Below are positions 23,740-33,875 of a stretch of 64,000 bases of DNA, piece after piece. The notes beneath the pieces are model-generated. The model saw nothing but the letters and a program-made list of their open reading frames with translations, searched no databases and had not been told where the DNA came from. Origin of the DNA: Caenorhabditis remanei (lineage: Eukaryota > Nematoda > Chromadorea > Rhabditida > Rhabditidae); contig NW_026526147.1 of NCBI RefSeq assembly GCF_010183535.1, positions 1 to 64,000 on the forward strand, written 5' to 3'. The position numbers and the translations under genes were made by a program. Position 1 is the stretch's first letter. Each line of letters begins with the position of its first letter.

Positions 23740-24240
23740 GGTTATCTGATCTGGCAATGTGTTTCGGATGGTCTCTGTCTCTAGATCTGAAATAGAGCTC
23801 TGGCCTGAAGAACACACGCGCGGACCGGTTGGATGCCGACTTGATCTGGAGGGTGCAAACCTGAAAGGGAAAGTTGAAGGCCGTGAGGCTCCTGGAGGGA
23901 AACTCCGTCATAGTCAGTGGTGAGCCTACACCCGACGACTATGACATAGTTGGAGGAATCCTGATCTGATAATAATCATTGTTCATATAAGGGAGGATGT
24001 GGTAAATACCCAGGGTCCGAAACCATCACTGACCAGCATAGTAGTGATGAACACATAGACCCTGGGGTTTCCTGAACTCGACCCATCTGCACAAACCCAC
24101 TTTGTACAAATGAACCAAACTGATGAAGAGTTTAATGATTTCTTCCATCACAGCTAGCGGACCTACCGTGAGGTAGACTCCCGCCGCTGTAGCAGGCTCG
24201 CCATTGTCTGTCTAGAGAGTCTTTTTGAAACACTTGATGA
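23740..24240. ncRNA. hairpin-rich region, possible structured RNA or old repeat
   Basis: More balanced in base composition than its surroundings. It holds two perfect 9-bp inverted repeats: GTCATAGTC (23907) with GACTATGAC (23937), and CCCAGGGTC (24009) with GACCCTGGG (24058). The second encloses a 6-bp stem, ATCACT/AGTGAT. A third stem, CTACC/GGTAG, lies at 24163-24176. No tRNA, snRNA or rRNA signature was recognised, and strand is unknown. A decayed transposon is an equally good explanation. Confidence 0.25.
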
Positions 24241-25294
24241 CTGAATGACACAACCTTCTGATTTTTCAGTACTGCATACTTTTTTGATAGTTATTATTGA
24301 ATAACCAATAGGTTATATGATATATCTCTAGTATATCATTCTGAGACTTTTATTTTTTACAACAAATAATGAATGTGAAAACTTTTACACATTTGAAGTT
24401 TTTCAGTAATTAGAATCTAAATAATCATCATGAGATCCAAGCAATTTCGCCAAGAATCCAAAAATTGTTAATAGTTTGTCAACGGAATGTAGACTGCAAC
24501 TATTTTCAATGTTTGTGAAACCATGTTCTTTTTATTTATGAATGAGGATACGGTAGCTCTCATCAGAAAATTTAGTAGAACTGTTTCAAACTTATGAAAT
24601 TTAGAAAAGTGGCACCCTTTCGAAAAACTTAGATGTCATACTTTTTCGGTTTCACTTTTTTTCGTTTCTAGCGTCTTGTTCTTTATTTTTTGTCTAAAAA
24701 TAATACTTTCTTATGTCGCAACTGCCTTTTTAGAAGAAGGGAGTACTTTCTCTTTTCCCAAATTCTTACAGTAACTTTGTCGTATGTGTGCTGTGACCAG
24801 TTGTCCTCCCATCAGAGTCCAACCTACCACAAAGTTCACTTTAGTGACCGCCCTCTTTAGGTGCATCCTTTTTTTGCCACGCCCATTTTTTCGATGGTTG
24901 TCTGCCTCTCAACAAACTCATTTTATTTCATTTGGATGTCACCCTCTGTGGTTGATATACTCTTGGGGTTTGGTACTAATCTGACAAGCAGGGCTTGACC
25001 CCACTCGTGCCAACACGTTTTTTTATTTTTATTTCATATTTTCAGCTTTTTGATAGCAATTATACAGCCAGATCCGGCACTCTCTTGCAAAGTTTTTGAT
25101 ATTTTAGTTGAAAACTGTCTTCCAATTAGAAATGTTTCTTTAGCGAGTCAGCAGAGCCCGCGGCCCTACTCATGTCTGCAGCATAAATTCCCTTTCATCT
25201 TCTTTCTTGATTTTTTAAAACAAATTCTACAACACTAATTGAATAATTTCAGTTTGGTCTGGTTGGTTTCTAAAATCCTTCATTCCCATCGAGA
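24241..25294. other. intergenic, nothing recognised
   Basis: AT-rich spacer. A TTTCAG acceptor at about 25246-25251 precedes the ATG at 25295 and could be a cis- or trans-splice site for the next ORF. Confidence 0.5.
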
Positions 25295-25474
25295 ATGTCG
25301 AAAAGAAAATTGTTATCCATACCTCTCGTTGTTGCGCTCTATCTCTTCTCGTTTGCACACCCAGCACCGTTCAATATCGGAAAGGAAACATATTCGGAGG
25401 ATGAATCGTTGGAGGACACATGTTGTCAACTGTACCATGCTTTGCATTCATTTGACAACTTGAAAGCACTTTAA
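25295..25474 (+). CDS. short secreted protein or first exon of metalloprotease remnant
   Basis: A 59-residue ORF with a clear signal peptide: basic start MSKRK, hydrophobic core LLSIPLVVALYLFSFA, and likely cleavage near AHPA. The mature part is acidic with a CC pair. It ends with TAA inside a hairpin (25465-25519). It lies 1.5 kb before matrixin exons on the same strand, with an LTR-like block between. It may be the old first exon of that protease gene, since secreted matrixins start with a signal peptide and propeptide. No splice donor is evident before the stop, so a stand-alone secreted peptide remains possible. Confidence 0.45.
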   Translation: MSKRKLLSIPLVVALYLFSFAHPAPFNIGKETYSEDESLEDTCCQLYHALHSFDNLKAL

Positions 25475-25519
25475 TGACTCCCTACGGTTTTGCCCACAAA
25501 ACTAGAGTCATTAAATGCT
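25465..25519. repeat. DNA hairpin with 15-bp stem
   Basis: AGCACTTTAATGACTC (25465-25480) pairs with GAGTCATTAAATGCT (25505-25519) with one bulge and a 24-nt loop. It contains the stop codon of the preceding ORF. Could be a terminator-like stem or an element end; no choice can be made by eye. Confidence 0.6.
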
Positions 25520-25617
25520 TCTATTATTTCCGGTTTACTATATTTCCCATTTTACCGTGTTAAATTACGTTAAAACTGCTCATTAAGCAAACCACACTCA
25601 CAATAATTATATTTGAA

Positions 25618-26140
25618 TGCCCGCGCTCGTGTGCGGGCACCCACGCAGTGAGGGGCACCCACGCAGTCGACTATATAAGGCGACCGCGCGCCCTCACTCG
25701 AGTGACTATTCCACTAAATCTTTCACTCCTAATTATTCACTACTTTTGCGGTGTCCCGTGTCGGTGTAAATTCCGACCAGTGCCCGCTATTCACTGACGC
25801 TCTTCAATCCGTATAAAACGGACAGAAAGGTAAGACTGAGTGTAAAAGTGTGTAAATTTGCTCCCAAAAACGTCTTCCCCTCATAAGGGTTTTCGTATGA
25901 TTTTCTCCCTAAAATACTTTCAATCCCGGAACATCAATTCGGCCGCTCCATCGGACCACCCTTTCGTATAATAATTGTTCCTTAATATTCCTTTCAATAA
26001 ATTGGGATTCGTTCAAACCGTGTACTGTTATCTGCTTGCATTGCTTATCATACCGCTACCCTCACCAAACAGACATTACACTTAACTCCCCGGACATGGG
26101 TGGGCCCGCCGACGCCCGCTAGACCCACTTGTCCACAACA
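25618..26140 (+). repeat. LTR-like promoter block (possible solo LTR)
   Basis: GC-richer than its surroundings, with a TATATAAG box (25672-25679), an expected start region, and AATAAA at 25996-26001. A 15-bp direct repeat GGGCACCCACGCAGT occurs twice at about 25634-25668, next to a hairpin TGCCCGC/GCGGGCA. It has the layout of an LTR U3-R-U5, but no partner and no target duplication were found, so the ends are approximate. Confidence 0.4.
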
Positions 26141-26947
26141 CATCGATGCCTTTCGATTATAATGAAGCAAATAGTTTTATTAAAGTGAGTGGATTTGATA
26201 CTAGATGCACAGCACTATAATATTATTCTGTAAATAGAGGCTTGTAGGCAAAGATTCAATTTTTTTTTGAACACTAAAAAATGAGAAAAAGAAAAGAGTT
26301 GGCCGTTTTTTTCAATCCATCAGGATGTTTCGTAAAACAAATAATATGCATGACTTGAACACTAGGAAAAAATTGGAAATCTTAGAAAGAAACAGTATGA
26401 ATATGATGTAACTTTCAAGATAAGTTATCCTGATTGTGATAAATACGGTTGTCATATTAGACCCAGCGGAAAAGCATCTCAGGTCTTTGGAATATACTTT
26501 AGTTTTGTGACTTTTGAATGATACTGACGTTTTAATAAGCAAACTATTCGTTGTTTGGTCAGTTGAAATAGCACACTACAAAAAGTCAAAACTTATTTTT
26601 CTTCTTGATATTGCTAATATCAATTGGGTAATCCTGACAATACTCAAAAATATTCCTCCCTTTTCTATATCTATTTGTAGAAAGTTTTCATACTGAAAAC
26701 TACATTTTCAAGTGTTTCTGATTAGATTAGTTTACTTTAGTTTTGGAAGCTTAATGAAGTGATGACAAAGTAATAAACAATTCTCATAGTGAAAAAAAGA
26801 ATTACAGAAGGCGTTTTCTCCAAGATCAGAAAGGGCTTTTTATTAAATGAAACTAAACGCTAAATCATAACAATTATCACTAATAATGTAATCTTACTAC
26901 ACCTCATATCAAAAATATGATTTCCAATTACTTCTTCGACTTTTCAG

Positions 26948-27946
26948 AATGAAATGAAGAAGTATGGCTACCTCAAAAAACACTCGTCTCCAATGGAATT
27001 CAAAGCAGCACTAAAAAATTTCCAAGTACAGAGCCATACTGCAGTTTTAAAATTTTACTTTCCCGTACATCTTATCTCACGAAATAGGGCACGCTCTGGG
27101 ATTGGATCACTCCTTGAAAATCAATGCTTTGATGCATCCGTACTACAAAAACATTAAACTTTCCGAGATCAAGTTAAGTGTCGATGACAAATGCGGGTTG
27201 TTGTGGAATTTCAATGGACCATCCAACTTTTGCTTGTACGTTTGGCTGATGAGCCAAGTTGTCGAGGTCCAGAGTCTCCCTTCCCGTAACAATCGTGAGT
27301 TTAACATTATGAAAAGTCACCAATAACGTTCATTGTTTTCAGAATTGATAGAAGCCATTCCAACCATCAAAAATTCACATAAGATGTCGAAGTGTGAGTA
27401 TATTTCTGAAGTAAAAATGTTTCTGCAGACTTAGCTTTTTTTCAAAATTGACGACGAAACGGGCAATTTCAAATGTTTTCAGACACAAAAATTCCAAAGT
27501 GCACGACCTCAAATGTTGAAAAAATTACGAGAAGAAATATCAAGAGCGAATTGCAACTGAATGATGAGGACGTGGAACACTACAGTGAGTTGGCTTTATA
27601 CGTTACGTGAGAACCAACCCAATTCTTTCAGCCACTATTGTCTGTAATTTACTCGCTGGTCTTCAACTGTGGAAAAACACTCCGCAATACAATCCAATCA
27701 ATTCTCTCGAAGACCAATTCAGGGAGAACCAACAAACAACACTGGTGGATGGTACTACTGCTTTCCGTCGATTGATTCGTCACTCGAAACACTTAAAAGA
27801 ATCAAGCAGGAGAAGTCCTCTCGGTGAGTTTTCGAAAGTCCAAATTTTCAAAGTTTAGTATTCTGAAAAAAACAGGATTATTAAGTTGTAGCCAAGAGGA
27901 TAAAAGATGTATAAGCAAATATTATTTTTATCATTGTAAGTTGTGA
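26948..27946 (+). pseudogene. matrix metalloprotease (matrixin) remnant
   Basis: Exon 26948-27025 (acceptor TTTTCAG, donor GTACAG) encodes propeptide-like sequence (KKYGYLKKH...ALKNFQ). The next coding block carries the zinc motif HEIGHALGLDH at 27078-27110 and the Met-turn ALMHPYY. It is open only from 27051, after an in-frame TAA at 27048. From there, exons ending 27294, then 27343-27393, 27483-27584, 27632-27823 and 27876-27946 (TGA) all join in phase 1 with good splice sites, and AATAAA follows at 27975. The cysteine-switch region and the first half of the catalytic domain are absent. The C-terminal part is not a recognisable hemopexin domain. Secreted protease by family; probably inactive here. 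Confidence 0.7.
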
Positions 27947-27980
27947 AACTGATATTCATTTTTGCGAAACATGAAATAAA

Positions 27981-30735
27981 GGTCTACATTTTCTGAAGAC
28001 TGGAGGTAATAACATTGACGGATTCAAGTTGAGAGTGATAAACGTGTTTTGTTTAAGCCCACTGATTGTACCACAAAACTAATTTTCCGTGGATTAGATA
28101 GGTCAAAAGTAGCATTTCGTTTTTGTGGTTGACAAAGTTCTACTACCAGTACTCTTTTTCATTGATCGGCAAAGCACTGTCGTAAGAATCATCTCGTTAT
28201 TTATATATTATTACGGCACGCTTCTTACAACCGCGCTCTACCGAAACCGAAGAAAATTGTGTGCAAAATTGAGAGATTCAGAGAAAAAGTGGCATTTTTC
28301 AAGGACATTTCTGTGGAGCGCAGTTGTAAGAACTTTGCCGAACTAATATGACATACTTCCTCTGTAGAAAAAATAGTGACCAACTGACATTCTTTCAAAG
28401 CTGATTATTCTCCTCTGTTAATCCTCTAATATTGACAAATTCATAGCAATGACTGTATTGAAAAACAAACATACTGAATGTTTTTATTTTCAATCTGTTC
28501 AAGAAAAACAATTTCTAAAAAAAATATTCAGATGAGGATATTTTCAACAACAAGTTCTTCGAAAGCTTCATGGCAGAATACGAAAATAATTGAAACACTT
28601 TTTATAGGATATTTTTTTTGTCTTTTTCACTCACTTTAAGTATCTTTTTATCAACCAACAACTTTGACGCTTTCGAAGGTGAACGCATCTCTCACTTTTT
28701 TCCACTTTCCTCCTTTTTCCACTTTTTCCCACTCCATTCCATGTTTTGACTTTTTATGTTTAATTATTATATCGGTTTTATACTTAAACTTTATTATAAA
28801 ATAAGTATTACTCTCCTTTTAGTTTTTCTTCATTTGAACGTTTTTACATTACTTAACTCTATTCTTCCATGTTTATTCATGTTTTATAAATAAATTGACA
28901 ACAAAAAAGTTAACCTGTTACAACTTCAACTTTTTTATCAATTTTTTCTCCGCCCACTCTTCTAAATGTAATCATTTTTATGAATAAAACAAATAAAACG
29001 CATGTGGAGTTTTTCCATCTGTTCCACTTTCGAACATTTTGAGAAATGAGAAAGAAAGGCGGCCGGGTCCTAAAACAAACTTGCACTCTTTGCGCAGCGA
29101 ACTCCGTCCGTCCCCATGGTGGCACTTTTGTGAGAAAGTGAACAAGTAAATGAGGAGGAACCAGCCAGATAAACCGAAAAAGGCGAGCAGTCAGGCGTTC
29201 TTTTTTTCATTCATCTGTGCTGCCCTGAAAAATGATGTTGGGTAAAGAAAAAAGTTTTGGGTACTTCTTTTTGTCGTTTTTGACACACGACATTTTTCGT
29301 TTTTTGAAAAATGGTTATCTAAAAAAAATTTAAACGAAAACAACTGCTGCTACAACTACCCCCATTTTACTCAACCAATTCACTTCTTCTCAGTTATCTC
29401 CCTTGCATACACGAAACAACGACCAAATAGTCCCGGCTGCCACCTTTCACAGATATGTGGTGCGTGAATACATCAGCTACAAAAAATGCTTGAAAGAACC
29501 GAGATTTCTTGAGGTTTTGAGTAATTCTTCTTTCTAACTGCCACACATCAAGTTTTTTTTTCAAACAGAGTTGTTAAAGTATTCCGACAACGTGTTCTGT
29601 TGATTTCAAGTAAGTGTCCACATTGTTATTGATTTAAAAACACTCTCTGGAAACTCGGGAAGCGCTGCCAAATTTTTTACGTTGAAGATGTTCGAGACCT
29701 GTTAGACTCAAAGAAAAAAGACAACCTTTTGAGTTCGATTTCATCACGTCCCTCTTATATATCACTTAAACTCTGAAGTGCTATGGGATACAAAAACCAT
29801 TAAGCGAGAAATCCAGTCTAACAAAAAATAGAAAAATCTTTGGGCAACACTCCCGATGATTGCAAATAGTTTAGTATAACTGGGCTTGGAGGAAAAATGT
29901 CTTCAGTGAACCGTATTCAGAAACCAAATATTTTGTTTCAGGCCCGTCGATGTTTCCGCCAGCTAGGCGGACAGTAGAGTCGGTGTAAGAAGTTGTCCAC
30001 TAATCGGCCGATAAAGCAATGATCCAAGCCGGAGAGAAGGATCCATCAGTGTTACAGCTGTGAATAATTAGGTGTACAAAGTAGTGGCAGAAGAGAAGAC
30101 GAGAAGATGTCTTTCTTCTGTCCTCTTTGTCTGCTCGGCAACTTGATGAGATATTTTCAAGGATTTTTTTATATCCGAAGAAAAAAATAAAGCTGCGACT
30201 TCCTCTGGAAGTTCGAGATTTTCGCAAAAAGCAGGAGCTTCCTCCACAATCTGAGATATCACACAATTGAAGAAAACGACAAGTATTCAATTCGGTTCAA
30301 AACCGTTTTTGACAAAAAATGATAACACACAGCTTAAAATTTTTTTAATTCAATATCATTCAATTTTATTTCTGTAGTTACTCGTCTTCCGCAAAATCGT
30401 GCGATGACCCGTTCGGCGAGGAACCCGTGGTTGCTCGTCGTCCGCAGAATTGTGCGATGACCCGCCCAGAATCTGCGACGCAGATGGAGAGAACCAGTTT
30501 TTTCCCACATTTGATTCACCCTGAAAAGAAGACTGTATTCACCCAATGAAAAAATAACTCACCGCAAACAATGATAAATTAGAATTCAAAAAAAAAGAAT
30601 ACTGGCACCCTACCAGATGGGTGCCTTGGAAACGGAAAAGAATGTTAACACCGAATATTTGTCATCTATAGAGATTTAAGATAGGAGACGCAGAGAAGCC
30701 TCCGTAGAATACGCCCCCTTTTTTTGAGAGCATGC
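27981..30735. other. intergenic with a MITE fragment and possible last exons
   Basis: At about 28095-28150 there is a fragment of the palindromic MITE family (GGTCAAAAGTAGCATTTCG, GTGGTTGACAA), followed by further short inverted repeats around 28160-28345. A minus-strand frame 30262-30068 after a TCTCAG acceptor is open and ends TAA, but has no known motif. A 31-bp imperfect direct repeat lies at about 30380-30460. Nothing else is supported. Confidence 0.4.
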
Positions 30736-30740
30736 ATCAC

Positions 30741-31027
30741 TGTAAAATACCAGATTGCGCCTGCTCTGTATTTTAACATTTCAGTCTGTTTTAGGTACAC
30801 ATAGTTCAGATTGCAATCTTTATTTCCCGGTATAGCAAGGAGAAGGGCTTGCCACCCTTCTCCCGCACCAGTTGAAGTATATACTCAAAATGTAAAGGAG
30901 AGAAAAGGGACTCTCGGCCGGCAGGGTGGTTGTTTACGCCCGCTGAGCCGAGAGCAATACGTCATCTCAGTCGAGAGAGAACCCGAGGAAAAGAGAGAAG
31001 AGACAGGTCAGAAATTGGCCTGTGACA
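30741..31027. repeat. left LTR of short LTR element
   Basis: 287 bp, TG...CA termini. It differs from the right copy at A/C near 30754 and C/T near 30966. An open frame spans it (MQSLFPG...) but is shared by both LTRs and is not treated as a gene. Confidence 0.9.
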
Positions 31028-31931
31028 TCCTCCCCTCTTTGGAAAGAAGGTTTCGTCCTCGAAACTCTATAGAAGAGATCAAGTTAGAGACCACTTTCCG
31101 CAGGGTTTCCCTAAGGCTCTCCCCTTCTCTCGAGAACTGCTTCGCCCCGAAGCTTCAACCAACTTGGAATTTAAAAAGTGGTTGAGAACTTTCGGTTAAA
31201 ACAGTTCAAAAGAGCCTAAAACAGTGAAACAGACTATAAAACAACATAAAATACACAATAATAAACAGTCGTCATCGGGGTCTCAAATACAAAAATCAGA
31301 TTCTCATAGTGTCTTATCGCCCTAATCTTATCTAGTGACCGAAGTTTTGTCAAACTGGCGGCGTTAGGTAGTTGCGGAAACATACAATAATAAACTATGA
31401 TGTTTTGAGGCGAGTATCTACAAGAAGAAAATCAAACATTCTAAAAAACAAAAAATTCTTGAAGCTGTGTTATACAATTGAATTAAAATTTGGGGAACAA
31501 TCTTCTCAATTAATGGTTCTATTCAAATCAGACTCATTTTAGCTGTTGACATTTTAGAACTCTCAATTACTTAATAACCATGCGCTTCCGCGCATGTGCT
31601 CATCCGCTCATTATCCTACACTCACTCTAGGGAACTTTTGTCACAACTAGGGGTGGGAAATTTTTCAAAAATGGTTTTAAGATAATTTATTACAATATTT
31701 ACTTTCCTTTCCGGCATGAAGATTCCCATAACAGCTTTTCACATCAGGCCAATCCTTTTCCAGTGAGTGAACCAAAACAATCAAAATCAAAATCCGCGAT
31801 CGATTGAAATCGAGAACATCGCAACTGCATTGCACTGAGACTGACGACGATGAATATCAGAGTAATATAATAGAAGTTATAGAATGAATAGTAGAAATGG
31901 GGTGGGTAGTGGGGTTCAAATGAGGGTGGTT

Positions 31932-31995
31932 GGTTCCATGGTGTAGGTGTAGCGGTCAGCACTTCAGGACGGGTTTGAATCCTGCGGACCCAAGA
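31932..31995 (+). pseudogene. tRNA-Gln-like relic inside the short LTR element
   Basis: Starts GGTTCCATGGTGTAG, continues GCGGTCAGCACT (box A-like, with a 5-nt insertion), then GGAC and GGGTTTGAATCCTG, a box B/T-arm-like block. The anticodon arm is missing or scrambled. It looks like a partial eukaryotic tRNA-Gln copy or a tRNA-derived SINE head, not a working tRNA. Confidence 0.5.
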
Positions 31996-32061
31996 GTTCG
32001 CAGATGATAAAGTTGAATAATAGGCGCCAACTTTATCACCCTACTCGAGGTGAGACTTCCA

Positions 32062-32348
32062 TGTAAAATACCAGCTTGCGCCTGCTCTGTATTTTAACAT
32101 TTCAGTCTGTTTTAGGTACACATAGTTCAGATTGCAATCTTTATTTCCCGGTATAGCAAGGAGAAGGGCTTGCCACCCTTCTCCCGCACCAGTTGAAGTA
32201 TATACTCAAAATGTAAAGGAGAGAAAAGGGACTCTCGGCCGGCAGGGTGGTTGTTTACGCCCGCTGAGCCGAGAGCAATACGTCATTTCAGTCGAGAGAG
32301 AACCCGAGGAAAAGAGAGAAGAGACAGGTCAGAAATTGGCCTGTGACA
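32062..32348. repeat. right LTR of short LTR element
   Basis: 287 bp, nearly identical to the left LTR and followed immediately by the ATCAC target duplication. Confidence 0.9.
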
Positions 32349-32756
32349 ATCACAACACTAATCTGACAGCGATTTTCGCTTCAGGGAGCAGTTTGCTGAC
32401 GTGATAAAAAACTGTTTTCTGAGAATACAACTTGTTAAGAAGTTCAAAAACACACCCATGACTCAATATTCTTCCACATCGCTAATCCGCCTGTCACTCT
32501 ATTCGATGTTTTACTCTTATCAGGACGCTTTGGAAGGGTTTATCTGACTAGGGGCTGATCTAAACGGACTGGGAGTTCAGTAGCAAGACCTCGCAAAATT
32601 GAAAAACAATTGAATGCTGATGAGAATTCAGTTTCCGAAGAGTGCTGAGGTTTCCATAATTTCGATATTCTGGTCTGAAATTTCAAAATGAATACATGTG
32701 ATTTGCTTAACTTCCGGTAGTTTCCATAGGATGAGACAAAGTCAATAAATGTTTAT

Positions 32757-33245
32757 ATGTCCGTGGTACGCTGCTTTACATACTCTTTCTGGGAGAGAAT
32801 TAATGTATGACCACTCTCCTACCAACGTTTACTTCGTGGGCGGTCCGTTAAGACCTTCTATTATTGTGTAAGGGATCAGTAATCCCTAACGGATAGTTTC
32901 CCACGGCCCCAATAGTCATCCTCAGATGGGCCACTCACACCTCGTTCCCATATGACTCACATCCCGAATACAGTCGCGGAAGTCTATTTCCAGACAAGTT
33001 ACTTTCCCAACACATAATCTTCCCCTTCTATCACATTCCCAAGACCCAATCGACTAGTCACCGTCCCAACCCCTCTCAATCTCCCACAATCTCTAAGAAT
33101 GTTATTCCAGGAGCAGCAGTACAAAAGGCACCCCCGCCACCACACGAGGAGCTCCAACCAACTCGTAATCGAACCGACTCTTAAATTCTATCTCTTATTC
33201 TGTCCTAAAATAAACTCATTTAAAGTAGACACCTGTCTTCTTTTA
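32757..33245 (+). repeat. probable 5' LTR of the gypsy-type element
   Basis: Begins TGTCCGTGGT, contains an inverted repeat GGGAT/ATCCC (about 32872-32887) and AATAAA at 33209-33214. It ends before TTGGTACCAGCGAGTGG, which resembles the TTGGTATCAG-type primer-binding site complementary to initiator tRNA-Met used by many LTR elements. No second copy is in the window, so both ends are inferred. Confidence 0.4.
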
Positions 33246-33875
33246 TTGGTACCAGCGAGTGGCTGAACCTAGTTCAGTGCAAGACGATCCACCACCACCA
33301 ATCACGCGCCTCCAATAAAAGCTCGTTAGTTTTTTTTTTTTTAAAAGAATAGAGTAGCCTTTGTCCGGATAATTGACCCAAGGGGTAAGGGGTGTAAGAC
33401 CTTTCTAGTTTCAAAAATCATGCGCAGGGTTTTTGACTTCTAATAGGTAGTTTAGTTTAAATTTTTTTTTCTCTAGTAATCGCACCACCGACAAAGCGCT
33501 GAGTCACGGTTAACATGCATTCTCATGCAAGGCTTCTGGGGAAGCACAAGGTAAGCTAGCAAACATTGACCTAGGGGTCCAAGGCAGGGTAAAGTTAACA
33601 CAAAACACTAGTGAAACAAATGTTCCCATAACATTTGTAGGCATGCGTAAACATAGTAACATTCCGTCCGTTAGTATAACACATTTCTTTGTCTCTCGCC
33701 CTTTTCCTTATTCGTTTTTTTTTTCCTTCGCCGTATTTCTTTTCTTTTCGAGACAGTCTTTCTTCTCAAATTTAATGTGTTTTCCGTTATTATTGGGCTC
33801 ATAGGTGAGCACGTTGGTTTCACCCAGCAGTATTTCAGATTTTCAACCAACCCAAGTTCAACCCAAGTTCAACCA
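33246..33875 (+). promoter_or_regulatory. untranslated leader of the gypsy-type element
   Basis: Runs from the putative primer-binding site to ATG 33876. A GTGAGC donor-like site (33804) and a TATTTCAG acceptor (ending about 33838) lie just before the gag start. The gap is too short for a normal intron, so the acceptor may serve trans-splicing. CCCAAGTTCAA is repeated in tandem right before the start. Confidence 0.35.

Larger units (their letters stand above)
30741..32348. mobile_element. short non-autonomous LTR element, 5-bp target duplication ATCAC
   Basis: Two 287-bp direct repeats (30741-31027 and 32062-32348) begin TGTAAAATACCAG and end GGCCTGTGACA. The element is flanked by ATCAC on both sides (30736-30740 and 32349-32353). 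By eye the LTRs differ at two positions, so the insertion is young. The 1.03-kb interior has no gag or pol. No convincing primer-binding site or polypurine tract was found. It is like a TRIM/LARD-type element that depends on proteins from another retrotransposon. Confidence 0.9.

Noticed and set aside
23907..24066. RNase P or MRP RNA
   Set aside because: A GGGAAACTCC-like stretch was noted, but the other conserved blocks of those RNAs were not found.
30811..31185. Open frame MQSLFPGIARRRACH... repeated at 32132
   Set aside because: It lies in the LTRs of the short element and is duplicated only because the LTRs are; no protein features.
31932..31995. Functional tRNA gene
   Set aside because: The anticodon arm is missing and box A has an insertion, so it is a relic.
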